A DNA stretch of 64,000 nucleotides from Maylandia zebra (Eukaryota > Chordata > Actinopteri > Cichliformes > Cichlidae): contig NC_135185.1 of NCBI RefSeq assembly GCF_041146795.1, forward strand, positions 5,199,029 through 5,263,028, written 5' to 3'. This document shows positions 21,181-35,276 of this stretch, in pieces (the first letter of the stretch is position 1; each line of letters starts with the position of its first letter). The notes under the pieces are model-generated. The model made no database searches. It saw nothing but the letters and a program-made list of their open reading frames with translations, and had not been told where the DNA came from. The position numbers and the translations under genes were made by a program.

Positions 21181-21345
21181 AATTATTCAAATGTCCCACA
21201 GTCAGTGAACGCCTCACCGCTCACCGCTATGTGACTGCAGATCTGCGGGTCTGGAGGATGAGGAGCGGCGGGGATGCTTGCTGCCCCCTCTCCTCCGATG
21301 ATACATCCGATTCTGCTCGTAGTCTGAAGGGAAACAGCCACAGCC
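21181..21345 (+). promoter_or_regulatory. syt16: syt16 5' UTR / promoter-proximal region
   Basis: The 165 bases before the start codon are distinctly more GC-rich than the flanks, as expected for a first-exon 5' UTR. No TATA box is obvious. The transcription start is not resolved. Confidence 0.4.
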
Positions 21346-21358
21346 ATGGCCTCTGACA
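21346..21358 (+). CDS. syt16: syt16 first coding exon part (13 coding bases)
   Basis: ATGGCCTCTGACA is followed by a consensus GTAAGT donor. It codes MASD plus one base, and joined to the exon at 43217 it gives MASD-I-TPEAIGF, in the right phase for the family's membrane-span exon. It was chosen because the phase, the GC-rich leader and the donor agree; transcript data are needed to prove it. Confidence 0.65.
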
Positions 21359-24300
21359 GTAAGTATACCCACCTCCTCACCGTGTGACTGCATCTAATGT
21401 TTTTAGTTTGCTTTTTTTTCTCCCTGTCTGCTGTTTTCAGGCTCCCCTCCTGGTTTATTTTGACTGACTGGGAGCGCCAGTACATGAAGGCCAATTTATC
21501 AATTCCTTTGATTTGCTACAGATATTTTTCATATGGAGCGAGACTGTTGCTCTTAAAGAACCTTTTCCAGTCATCGTTTAAGCGAATTTAATTAATTATG
21601 TCAATCGTTCTGCTGGGGCTTACAGCAAATTTGTGATACTCCGGAGAGTTAATAGTTGCCTCATCATGGCCACTTCAAGGACGCCTATTTTGCTCGCACA
21701 GTTGGGAATAATAGCTAATTGCACATGAAGAGCATATAATATGAGAGACATTGCAATATATATCGGTAAGGACGTTGATAGAATGTAGCGGGATGTGCTG
21801 GATGTTACACGGGGTTTCCCTTTCTTCTGCCAGTGGGTTTCCCAAAAGCAGAGCCTCCCTTTAGGCTGCTCTGTCAGTCAGGCGGCGCAGGTGGTGGGGA
21901 CAATGATGGTTTGTCAGGTAGAAGTGGTTCAGAAACAGACACGGAGACGTCGTTTTGTTTCATAAATTAAAGCCAGAAACACGTGTCATATTTTACTATA
22001 TTTCATTTTAATGTAAACTGTTGCATAAAAATAGTTTGCAAGTTCAAGTTGAACTGTCGAGTTACCCTGTGTCTTTCAAGCAGAGTATTAGAACTACAGA
22101 ACTCCAACATGGCATATTCATTCATTCATTCAAATAGAGAGTAACTCAACAGCTGTACATATGATATCTATGCGAGGCTTGCTCTTCAACGACTTTAAAA
22201 CTGTAGCCCTTTGTATGTAGAAATATTTTGCTGTCACTATTGTTAATAATAAAAATTGATTTTGAGGAAATAGATGTTGGTGAAATGCAACAAAATGCAA
22301 AAAAAAGGCTTATGTGCAGGTCAGTTAAGTCTGTATCATGAGACTTCAGATGCAGCTCCAAAAAGCTGATTCTGTTCGTTTGGGTATAACGTGAATATCC
22401 TGCAGCAGTAACGCCAAATGGCCATGTTAGGTGACAGGCAAAGTGTTGTTATTTTTGTTGTAGAATTTAGTTTACTGATAACATTTTATTTAATATATTT
22501 TAGTGTGCAGTCGATTTACTTAGACAAAACAATAAAATCATGGGCACTGATGCATGCAGGAGGACATTGCAAAGCATAAGTGTGCTTCCTCACGCTCAGG
22601 TTACATTTGCAATAGGTATTGTTAGCTCTGGTATATTTCATATTTGTCAGGAGGCTTGACTACTAAAAAGATCCTTCTGTCACGATTTAGAGGACACTTA
22701 CTTTGACAGAAGGAGACCAGATAGTTGCTTAAATACATGCAAGTGGAGGCTGTGTGAAAGACCACAGGCAGGTTGTCATGTTAAGATTTAGTGTCTTTTT
22801 TTTTTTTAGCCTGGTGATGCTGGTGAGTAGCCGTTGTCTTAAAACCCACCCCAGGTGAGACACCGACCAAGGAATAGGCTTATTTCTGCTTAAATTGGAA
22901 GTTGTCCTACATGAGCTGCCAAAAAAACTTTCACATACAGTTTACTGTGTCAGCTGTGACTCTGAGAATGAAAAACATGTTACTGAAAACGAGAAACTCA
23001 TCTGTAAGTCAAGAATTATTGGGAATCATAAAAAATCAATAGATGTGTGGAACAGCAGCCAGAGACTTTTTGAGATGGCTTATACTGGATGTTTACATCT
23101 TAACCTGTCAGTGATGCTAAGACAAGATTCAGAACAGCATCAAAGCAATGCTCAGCATGCTCCGCAAAACAGTAGGAAGCAGTTAGCCATGCACGAGAGA
23201 CTGTTTCTGGTTATTGTGGCCTAGTTACAGACTGCTTCAATGTCTTATTCATGGCTCTCTCCTCCCCGCTGTGGAGGAGGGCTCTCAATACGATCTAATG
23301 TTGCTGCTGCTGCTTCTGCTGTGTGTTGCTGTGTGTGTGTGATTAGTAGTATTAGGACATTTAAACTGCCTTGAAACCCATTTCCCCTCTTTTTTAAGAA
23401 TAAAGGCCTAATGGTGGAGTTATAGTGCCCTATTAGAAAGCAGGCCCACATAGCCAGTCGCTGTTGCTTTGCCTTACAGGCTTATTGAAGTCACTAAAAA
23501 TTTCTCGCAAGAGTAGAGTAGAAAGTAAACTGAAGCTACAGCAGGTATCGGCCACAGTCAAAAGTGTCCACAGGGGGGCACAAGAGTTCTTTTTTGGCTG
23601 TCCGGCAAACAGAGAAAATTTGGGTCCACTGTTCTCTCTGGTTTAATTTTGTTTGGGGGCTTTACCACCCTCTGATGGACATATCTGACTTATGATGAGC
23701 TCAGTGTTCCTCTGTGCTCAGTAGTCAGTCTTTAGCTGTCTCTGCTGCTGAGCAGGTACTGTGTGTGTGGATGATTTATTGGCGTTTGTTTGCTTGCTGC
23801 AGCTCGAATGGCTAAAACCTACGACTGATGCCCACATTAACAATGAATAATGGATGGATCCTGAACTATTTTTAATTGCTGACATGCGTCCTGCTGCATC
23901 TGAGGGCTAGCAGCACCTGTCCAGTTTAACATTGAGCTGAAAGCCTGGTTAACCTGTGCGTCATGCTGTTTAGCGTTAGTTACCATGTAGCGAAAAGGAA
24001 AAAGCTTTGTTTTTATATGTCCTATAAAACTTGTGTCTGATACCGTAGCGTACTCCTGTGGCCACTTCAAAAAACATTTTTTTAATAAGATAAGATGACA
24101 TCTACACTGCATCATGGACCTCTCTTGCATTATCAGTTAATCCATTTTAAATGTGCCAAGTCATCAACAGCATCATTAATAATTTAATAATATATGAATT
24201 ATGTTGCCTAATTTAATGACATTGTTTTGATTATACTGTTTACTTACAAAGCATAACAGCAAACCCTGGGAAGATGTTGCCAAGGCAGAAACTAATGGAA

Positions 24301-27300
24301 GTCCTAATGATTAATAAACAAAATCCAAACACTAAATATTCCACATCAACTGTTGTTTGTGCTGCCCCAGGTGGCCAAAAGTTGTTATTGCAAGTTTAGT
24401 CACAATGCCTATGTTGGGGGGGGGGGGGGCATGTTAAATGCTGCTATTGAACTTAAAAGTTGTGTTAAGAACTAAGCTTCTCATCCTCACTCACCTTCCT
24501 GTTTCTAAATATAAAAGCAAATATTACAAATAAGCGGTTGTGAGCTCTGTAGTCCAGTTGTGTATTCGCTTTCTCTGCCTTCCTCCTCGTTGTTGTGCCT
24601 TGGTGGTATTCAGGAAGACACATCTGCCTCGCCCACTGGGAGACAGGAAGGCTGTGCTGATTGATGGCTCACACTGGGCACAAAGCAGCTCAGACTGAGG
24701 GATCCGGTTGCATTTACAGGAGCAGGAGGACTGAGGGATGAAGGAGAGAGTGAAGCAGTCAAGTTCTTCACTGGTCAAATTGTAGAGAAGATTAAAATTA
24801 GAGTAGAAGGAAGTGAGGAAGAGGAGAAACAGCATGGCCAGGGAAGGAGGGATCACTGAAACTCCGCCGCCAGCAAAAGAAAGTAGGTTAAAAGTTGGAG
24901 AGCTTTAATTTCTCAACATTTTCCTGTGATGTATTCTGTTCATTAGGGATTTATACTCGGTATTACGGTTGGTGAACGTTACAAAGACTCCAGAGCTTGT
25001 TTTACCCTGAGACATTACCTGTTATGCCTCTAAACTGCGTGGTCAAATTATATCCCCTATATTTTCTAACTAAGTTAGAAAGGATCTTAAATAGGAACAC
25101 AAATGAAAGAGTCCAGAGATTCTCAAGCTGAAACGTACAAATCAACTACGAATTATGTTAAATCGGGACAGAAGAAACAAAATACAAAAAGCTGAAGTCA
25201 GCACAGTGAAACAGACCAAATGAATCCAGGTTGTTTTTTAGCTGGTGTGAGGTGGACGGGGAGAGACAAGCTTCTTTGGCTTATCCTCACCCCATCTCCT
25301 CTCAGACCTTACCTTCTCCCAGCATGTGAGACTCACCACAACCGGTCACAGCAGATGGCCCCGCCCCTCCCTGAGCCTGGTTCTGTCGGAGGTTTCTTCC
25401 TGTTAGAAGGGAGTTTGTCCTTCCCACTGTCACCAAAGTGCTTGCTCCTAGGGGGTCATCTGATTGTTGGGCAGAGCAGGTCAGGAAGCACAAGGTAGCA
25501 TGAAAAACACTGGGCAGGTGCCTTAATTAGGTGCTGAACCACTGCTGTTGCTCTGGGCCCTCTGCTGGGACAGTGGCCACTTTCTGCCTCTTTTTATTTA
25601 TCTTCTATTTATTTCTTTGATGCTTGTCTTGTGTAACCTTTAAATAGTGTTGCTTTTCTTAGTGGTTTGTTAGCGGATTTGTTTAGTAGTTCGATAGACT
25701 TTGCAACAAGAAACTTAGAAAATTTCATATAGATTTTTGTTTTACATGATATAATACAATAAGTGTAGGTGCTGTTTTTCAAATAAGAAAAGAGAAATAT
25801 TTATCTGTAGTAATAGCAGAGTCATTTAAAATCTCATTGCTTCCGTGTACATGTAGTTACCAGTATGGGAGTAAGAGCGAGGTGGCAAAGGCTCTTTGTA
25901 AATTAGTGTTGGTGCACAATTGAATAGATAATGTGAGCACTGCTGTTTTTTATGTTGTAAAGTTGAAGGTGTAGTTGGAAAACGGAAAATATTCAGAGAT
26001 TCAATCAATATTTTCACTTCTGTTTACATGCGTTTAATATACCACTTATGATCTGTATGTGGAACATGCATTTACTTCTAACTCCTAAAATCATAAATAT
26101 TAAAATAGTCAGCATTTGTGCTTGAATTTTTTTAACTGTGTGGTAAAGGTTTTACACTGAGAAATGTAGCTAATCATTCAGTTTGACTCAAGCGAGCGAG
26201 TACCGATGATATAGTCAGTAGTGAAAAAATAGCAACTTCAGTCATGTAGTTGTTTATCTGTTACTGAATTACTTTGGTGTATATGAATGGCATTCAGTTA
26301 GTTCTTTATCAACATAAAAAGCCGTACAACTTATGAAAATACAGTTAAAAGTCAAACATCTGCCTTGATATTATCAGCTCCATCCGATCTTATGACTGAC
26401 ACCCCTAATGTAAAGATTCACAAATGTCAGCAAATTCCTTGAGTGAGATTCCTGAAACCCCTGGAGTGGACGTGAGGGAATGTACAAACGTGGTGAAAGA
26501 TGTCTTTTCCCTCTGGCAACAGAAATAAACTTACCACAACAAAGAGTGGGCACTCAGGAGGGAAAAGTCCCCAAATTTCATATGTTTTTATCAGAACTGG
26601 CAGCACATATAAAACACTGGGACACAACCACACTTTAATTAACACATAATGCACCACATAAAGCCGGCCACAATGTTGGCCACTTGTGTAGGTTACGTCA
26701 TAGGCTCTATAAAGATTCCCGAGCCTCCGGTGTAGCAGCAGTCCTCTGGTGTTGCCGTGGTAATGCAGCATTTTACCAGCAGATGGGAGCTCAGCACTAG
26801 TATTGTAAATCCTGGTTTCCCAGCAATGCATGAAGCATTAATAGTTTTGTTGCTAAGACATTTAAGGCTTAGAATACTTCACAGGAAGTCATATTCAAAG
26901 AAAATTTCACAGTACATCGCAATATAATCAAGTTATTCCTCAGTTAGACAAAAATACGTGCTGTTGAGGGATATCTTTGATTAAAGTTAAGGCTTTAACA
27001 GGCTTCATACAGCTCCTGTTCTTTAAAATAAGACAAGCTAGTGAGCCACGCTGATTGGAAAATGTTACCTGAGCGTTTCCTCACTGACACATCTAACCGA
27101 GACCAGCTCCTTTTAGAAGCTTTGCTGGAACAGTCATTCACCTCACAGGGATAGACTGGCTCAGCACACATGGCAGCTTCCCTGTAAATATGGCTTTGTT
27201 TTGGTTTTTGATTTTTTTTAGTATGTTTCAGATAGCTGGTGAAAAGCTGCACATGGTTAATAATTCATTGAATAATTCTTTGAATCTTTAAATCAGACAA

Positions 27301-29264
27301 ACTAAAAAAAAACTGGCTTTACTTGAAAATATTTCTCTTATCAAAAGAAGATGTCATAAAGGGGTAAAGCTCGGTGGTGTTATCACCATCATTTAGGTTT
27401 GCTTCAGCTCAAAACAGCTACGGCAGAATATTTCAGTGAAGCTCTAGCTCATCAGTTTTGTCTCTACAAAGTATTAATGAGGGGAATTTATGATTCTCCT
27501 TCTTCTTGCAGTTAAAAATGCTCAGATTTGCTCAATACCTTATGGTGAGTGTGTTTGTGCCGTCTCCTCATTCGAGTTCACAGGAACCACGTTTGGGACC
27601 TCAGGGTTGCATGAATAGAGCATTTGCACCTGGCTCAGTGCTGCATATTCATAGACTAGTGAACCCAGAGCCCTGGCTGTTTGACTGTCTTTCTTGGAGC
27701 TCCGCTCCAAATGAAACCACTTTTGACTTGTTTTTCTTTCTTCATCATCTCTCAACCCCGAGATGTTCTTGTCCTCCCAGCCAATCAGGACAGACAGATG
27801 GCACCATGGTAACATGAGACCTTCTTACATGTGGGTGGGAAAAAACACATTCATTATACCATAATAGAGCCAATGGACTGTTTCCAAGGAAACTATGATT
27901 TTCAGGTGTGTGTGTGCGTACGTGCTCTTTACCTTGTGGTCAGTGTGTTTGACAATGAAAACATGCTGTGCCGATGTTTCTGTGTTTCTTAGGCTCCTCG
28001 TGGTTGGTGCTGGTGGCTGATTGCTTTTTGTCAGGGTGTTGAACCACAGTTCAGTGTCTCGCCCTCTATGTTCATATACATGTAATGTGATTACTTTGTT
28101 GAGGAACAGGTAGTGCACAAGACAGTTTAAAATTTGTGATGAAATTTCAGTTCCAACTTTGTTTTCTTTTATAAATTGTTGTGTATGTGTGTGTGGTGTT
28201 TCCTAATGGCAGTCTGCTAGGGACCGGGACTTTTTGCACGGCTCTCAGGCCGACTGAGCACTTTCCGTGAGCCAGACGTTACGTGAGTTAGCGTATGTGC
28301 CACTGAGCAACCTTTATTCAAAGAACTGAGCCATCCAGTATCTAGTTGTGCTTAATAAATTGACTGGACAAAGCATTAATTTTAGAGGTGTTTTGTGGTG
28401 TTTATAGAATAATAAAAGAACAAGCAGGGAAAAAATGATGATAAATGTAGCCCTACTGGGATACTGAATGAAATAAAACATTAGATTGTGCATGGTGTTG
28501 CTCAATTCCAGACAGAGAAATAATCATCCTGTATTCCTCAGGCGTCTGCCTTCATTACAGTGAGAAGAGAGCATTCAGCTGTGTGTTAAAGTATTAATCT
28601 GTAGACAGAGGATAAGGAGACACACAAAGAGGCCACAAGTCTTGAAACTAATTACCCACATTAATGAGTGACCTTAGAATGAACTGAGAGAGACAGCATG
28701 TACTCCTTATGCTTTATTCATGGCTAAAAGAAGAAGAAAGGAAAAACTACAAAGCAGCATGTTTTTCCTCTTCAAGACCACTCATATCCCTGTTAATGAG
28801 TGATAGCAACGTGGCATTCGCTGCCGCTGCTGCTGTGTGACTTCTTTTTTTTTTACTTTCTTTTCGAACGCTCAGATCAAAGTGCTCTCTTCTCTCCTCT
28901 GGAGCTACTCACTTCAAAGGCGAGGCTGGAAAAATCAGCAGCTGCATATTAATCAGCGGATAAAGATTTAGCATGCACTGATGCACAAACAGTCTTTCAC
29001 AACAGAGGTCTTCCGCAGATTAGCGATTGGGAATTTTTCGATTTCTCCATCTCATTACTCGGATCTGATATCTCGCTAAGATCAGCTTGTGAGAAAATAA
29101 ATAAATAAAAAAAATGTGGTCTTGCCTTTTATAGGTTTGCATGTTCAACAAACTGTTTTCAGCTCTTGGTTCAATGAAGAAAATCATCTTTCACAGAGAT
29201 TATTTTCCCATGCAAGTATTTTTATGTTTGAAATTCTGCCTTGTTGAGTGGCATACATGTGCGC

Positions 29265-29308
<44 letters not shown>

Positions 29309-32300
29309 CAGGTGTGAGGGCAGACTTTGACCAAGGGTTTCTTCCTGTCCATCTGCATGTAGACAGTGGGAGGCTCTGAGTTTCCAACACTGAGCTCAGT
29401 GTCTGACTGTCAGAGCAGCTGAGAGGGAAACTCCAATTTACAGCCACACCCGAACACACCATCCAAACATTTACCGTCACACTGTTTTCACTTCTGCATC
29501 TCTTGGGAATTAATTTATTAGAAATTCGTTACTTTTCGGGGGTAATCAATATTTGTATAATTCCATTGAAAGGAATTAGAATTCAGTTACCATAACATGT
29601 ATCGTATATTATAAATAAATGAGGAGGAGCTGTCTGTTAGCTTCTGACGTTTAAAAGTAATGTAACACCGATAATGCAGTGAGGTGCGCTCTCTCGGTCG
29701 ATGTCGTCACAAGCCTGTGAGTGGAGAAGTGAGTAGGTGGCGTGATGTCTTTCAAAGTGAAATTTGGACAGCGTTATAGCCAGAGCAGGAGTGTTCCCGT
29801 GCTGCATCTGTCATGCACACTTGCACACTTCTCTCTCTGTGGGAGTGAACAGAAGCTGAACATGTAGAAAGCTGGTGGCCTGTCTGCAGAGACTTTGAGG
29901 AACTGGTGACAGCAGCATTTCTTCTTTGAAAAAGAAAAAAATGCACAGTTTTGTTTTTCTTTGTTACAGTGGTTACAGTTGGCAACTTCACTGAAATAAC
30001 CCTATATTTATCCTTCAGTCTCTCAACCTTGAGAGACAGAATCATGTGGTGAAGCCCTGCATTGTACAAACTAAGAAATTTGCTTCTGAACACAAATCAA
30101 GAATTAATACGTAATTCCCTTTTATGGTTTCCAAGCGTGGAGGATAAGTTCAGTAATTTTGCTCGTTATTCTTGAGTCTTACTTGTGAGATAGCAGCTGG
30201 TGAACAGGCTGTGGCTGTGGTGGGCATTTTCTTAGTAGGCGTTATCCTCTGCACGGACACCAAAACAACATCACTGGTGGTACGCAGATGTCGTCTCCAC
30301 ATTGTCATGTCTGCAGTGTGCAGTTCAAGTGGAACCAAGTGAAAGATGTACCTTTAGGGCCCTTACTCGATTCCCTTTTCATGTAAATGGCCTCCTTGAC
30401 TCTCCCCTCAAACCAGCGTTCCTCCCTGTCCAGGATGTGAACATCCTCATCGTTGAAAGAGTGTCCATTGGCCTGTAGGTGTAAATAGACTGCAGAGTCC
30501 TGGCCTGACGAGGTAGCTCTTCTGTGTTGAACCATCTGCTTCATCAAAGGTTGTTTGGTTTAGGGCTGCTCAATTAATCGAATTTTAATCACGATTACGA
30601 TCTGGGCTTTCAACGATCATTAAAAATGACTGAGCCGATTATTAGCCCCTCCCTCATTTATCCGCGACACCTTAAAGGCCGGTCCGTGAAAATATTGTCG
30701 GGCATAAACCAGTCCGTGGCGCAAAAAAGGTTGGAGACCGCTGATTAAGAGGACCTGAGGGAAGCTCGGAAAGCTAAGCAGAAGTTATTTGGAGAGTGAC
30801 TGCCGTTGGTTGAAAAGAGTTTAAAAAAAAAAAACTTCAGTGGTGTTGCACACTATTTTATATTATTTTTTTAAAGTCATTGTTAACCCTTTAAAGCCGG
30901 TCAGAGCAGCACGCTCCGTTTTGCGTAACTATTTTTAAATCCCTGTAGAACCTGAACCGTGTAAGCTAGCGCAATAATTTGTTTTGCATATGAAACCGGA
31001 GGAGTTGTACTTACATCTGATGCCATCAGCTTGTCCTCGGTCACGGTTTCGTTCCACATATAGCTTTGCAAAAATTGCATAAAAAGCGCTTGCAGGAACA
31101 AAAACATAATATTCCAGAAACACGCTTTGCCGTTCCTATCAGCTGTTCGTAACACTTCCCACAGTGAAATGATGCACATGCTGTTTTCTTTGCAAATTTG
31201 CATCATAGGATTGTTTTTTGTTTTTCCTGCAGTATATAAAAATTGCTGTATCTCCAAAATAAAACTATGAAGACACTCAAAATAAATTTCCTGTTGTTGT
31301 AAACTATTTTTTGCAACTTTATTGTATTTAAAGTTTTGAGGGATAAGCCTCTTAAACTTCTCCAAGTAGAAATATATGTAAACAAAACAAAAGCGATTTT
31401 CAATTTTTTTTGTAGTTTATTGCACTTTTTTGCAATTAATGTAGTTACTATGGACTTAATGCATACATATTATTAAAATATGGGCTATAACAGTTGTATT
31501 GATGTATAGCAACTTGAAATGCTCCCACAAATGGCACTACAGCATGTAAAATAAATAAATAAAAATAATATAAGCTCTGGTGGACTTGGTTCTATAGTAG
31601 GTCTTAAAGGGTTACATAAATATTGTCAAATAATCGTGATCTCAATTTCAGTGAAAATAATCGTGATTATCATTTTTGCCATAATCGAGCAGCCCTAGTT
31701 TGGTTTCCCTAATGTATAAATCATAGCAATCCTCCTGCACTTAACAGCGTACACTATGTTACTCTGTTTGTGTCGGGGGACCCGATCCTTGGGCGTGGGC
31801 CAGTTTTTGGCGCATCATGTTTTGGCATTTAAAAGCCACAGAGACACGGTGTTTACAAAAAATGTGTCTCAACCGTTCTGATACTCCTGACACATACGGG
31901 ATCACTGAGGCATTACTAGGCAGCAGTTGTCCTTTTCTCCTGGATCGGCTGGAACGTTCTTTAAGTTCCGTCCCAGCTTTGACAAATGTCCAGCTGGGAT
32001 GTAAAGGGTCTTCTTGATGCGCTGTTCTTCTGCCTCCCTGGCCGCTGTGTCTGTGGGGATGGTGTTCGCTCTATGTTGTAGTGTCCTGATGACACCCAGT
32101 TTGTGCTCCAGTTACATCATGGAGCCCTGCTCTCAAAAACTGACGTAGATGTAACACTGTCTAAGGAGCAGGATTTAGGAAATAAATGTAAAAATGTTTA
32201 TGAATTTCATGTTAGGAAACCAACGATGTTTTTCAGTAAAGTTGGTTGGCTAGCTGCACTCAAACAGGAAAATCCACCTGTGAGCCGTAATGTTTGGGTT

Positions 32301-34202
32301 TGTAAAGCACTTCATAAATGAGGACTGTGTGGAGGCCTGTTTGAGTCAGGTTACAGGTTTTTCACCCGGACCGGCAAGTTGGAGTCAGAAACTCTGGTTT
32401 TGGCTGGCTGTACTGAGCAGTGCAATCAGGTGATGTGATCAGCGCTATTTTATGCAATGAATTCTCTTTCTTTGCCCAAGCCATTTCAAACAGTTTACTA
32501 CATACACAACTACACCACACCACAAACGTCCCATCAGCATGTCTGCAGGAAAAACACGATTTATGCGATGCATTTTCACTTGTCTTCAATAAGAAGCAGT
32601 TATGTTTTTCTTGTGATATGCATCTAGTAACCTGTGATATTGTAAACTGCTTGTATTGGTAAAAGCGAATATTTTATTGCATAAAATTGTGCTGATCGCA
32701 TCATTCGAACATCTGCTTTGCCAGCTGATTGCTGGCACACCTGGTCTGGTGAGGAAAAGCTGGAGTGTTGGACTCCAGCTTGTTGGTCTGGTGATCAAAC
32801 AGGCTCTCCTCCACACTGTGCTCGTTTATAAAGTGCTTTACTGTGTGTTATTTGTTGGTGTTCAGACTCTGGCTGCTGAACTGGAGTCAGCATGCACTCA
32901 GCTTTAACGTCACTCTGGGTTTTTTAGGTGTTAGCATGCTGCCTTTGCAGATGCTTTCAGTGAGCCAAAGTTGTGTTTAGCAGTATTATTCAGTCAAGGC
33001 ATCAACTGCATTTCCCCATCATGCTCTTGTCCTTTCATGCAGTACAAATACAAGTAATAAATACATCAACCCATTCCTCATAAGTCGTAGACCATTCCAC
33101 AGTTGTCTTCTTGAATATGTATTTAAACTAGAAAAATTTGCATTTCCTGCGAAAATGCAGTGTGGATGCTTAAAGCTGAAGCTGTATGCAAAAAGTAGCT
33201 GAAAAAGCTGAAAAGTTGCAGAAATTGTAAAAACTTTGCAGAAGCAAAAGAAGTTTGCTAAAATGGAATAACTTAGCAGAACTGCAATATCTTAAAGGAA
33301 ACATAATACTTGGCAGAAATACAATAGCATAGCAGAATTTAGCAGAAATATTGTAACTTACCAGAAACATGATAACTTCTCAAAAATACAAGAATTTAGG
33401 AGAAGTAGTATAAGATAACAGAAAGAATATATTTAGCCAAAAATACTTAAACATTACAGAAACACTATGATTTAGAAAAATAGTACAACAGAGCAGAAAT
33501 ATTGTGATTTACCAGAGACACTGTGATGAACTATGAATATTGTAATTTTAAATTGAGACTATGTTTTAGCACAAATATTATAATTTGGCAGAAATACTAT
33601 AATTTAGCAGAAATACCATATTAAGCACAAATCCTATAAAAAGCAGAAATGGTATGATTAAGCACAAATACTACATTTAGTAGAAATACTTTGTTTTAGC
33701 ACAAATCCCATAAAAAGCAGAAATACTGTACTATGATTTAGTAGAAAAACTATAATTAATCAGAAATACTAAATTTAGCAGAAATACTATATTAAGCACA
33801 AATACTATGAAAAGCAGAAATAGTATGATTAAGCATAAATACTACATTTAGCAGAAATACTATATTAAGCACAAATCCTATAAAAGCAGAAATAGTATAT
33901 TAAGCACAAATCTTATAAAATAGCAGAAATAGTATGATTTAGCACAATAGTAATAAGTTAAACAGAAAAATTGGAAAAGCAAAATGGACAGCTGAAAAAA
34001 TGCTGAACATGCTGAGGGTCCCTCAAATATACTTGTTAAATGACAAAAATCTGCAAAAACATTTATTACAGCCACACAATCACAAATATGTACACATGAG
34101 GAAACACACATGCACAGAGAGACCCACACACAAGATCCAATTCAGTCAACCAGTCTAAATATATTGAATTTAAATCTTAGAATGAGATCATCCCATTAAA
34201 AG

Positions 34203-34275
<73 letters not shown>

Positions 34276-35233
34276 CACAGGGAGAGAGAAGTAAGTTTCT
34301 AGGTCAGCCTGGGAGCTGGTGAATTTGAATCCACCAATCAGAGAGGCTGTGCACTTTTCCCCACCAAAACAGGTGCATCTGTTTACACACGCAGCAGCAC
34401 AGAGAGACACAGGATTTTTGCAGTCTATTTCTCATAGTGACGACTCCCCTCAAACAAATGACCGTAATTTCCTAACCGTAGGGGCTAGAACGGTCATTCT
34501 TACACCGTTTTGTTCAGAAGAGATGGGGGAATCTTCAAGTGTTGACAATTTAATATTAAAATATGAATTTTTAGAGATATATGACATGGATGACTTGTTG
34601 ACTTAGAAGCCACGAATTCCCCAATATGCAAATTTGAATGCCTGAGACCACATATGTGATTGGCTGGCTGGGAAGCCGTGCAGGCCCTGATTTGTGGATT
34701 TGAATTCCTCAGCCCTCAGATATGATTGGCTGGCTTAGAAGCCACGAAGGCCCCAATATGCAAATTTGAATGCCTCAGGACACTTATTTGATTGGCTGGG
34801 AAACTGTGCAGGCCCTGATTTGAAAATTTGAATGTCTCAGTCCTCACAGAGGATTGGCTGCCTGGGGACCTGGCAGAAATATATAGAAATACTATTATTA
34901 AGCATAAATACTACATTTAGTAGAAATACTATGTTTTAGCACAAATATTATAAAAAGAAGAAAAACTATAATTTAGCAGAAATACTATATTAAGCACAAA
35001 TCCTATGAAAAGCAGAAATAGTATGATTTAGCAGAAATACTGTATTTAGCACAAGTACCGAAAAGTACCAGAAATACTATGATTTAGCAGAATAGTAATA
35101 ACTTATTGAAACACAAATGCACAGAGGGACACACAAACACAGGCTCTAATCCAGTCAACCAGTCTAACTATGTTCAATTTAAATCCTACAATGACATGCT
35201 GTCAAATAAGGGCAGGGTCCTCTCTCTCCCACT

Positions 35234-35276
<43 letters not shown>

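Larger units (their letters stand above)
30150..32110 (-). mobile_element. Penelope-like element fragment, split by a hAT insertion
   Basis: Read on the minus strand, the pieces on both sides of the insertion at 30561-31697 belong to one retroelement end. They carry [11 protein letters not shown] (near 31720-31770) and [20 protein letters not shown] with [20 protein letters not shown] (30360-30530). This is the region around the GIY-YIG-type endonuclease of fish Penelope-like elements. The copy is old and broken, with several breaks besides the insertion. The reverse transcriptase core is not recognisable here. Confidence 0.6.

Noticed and set aside
24524-24856. 110-codon minus-strand frame with a hydrophobic N-terminus
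   Set aside because: It looks like a signal peptide at first, but there is no family pattern, no promoter context and no splice support within a large intron.
26427-26831. 134-codon minus-strand frame
   Set aside because: No family resemblance, unusual composition with many aromatic residues, and no splice or promoter context. It probably lies over an old repeat.
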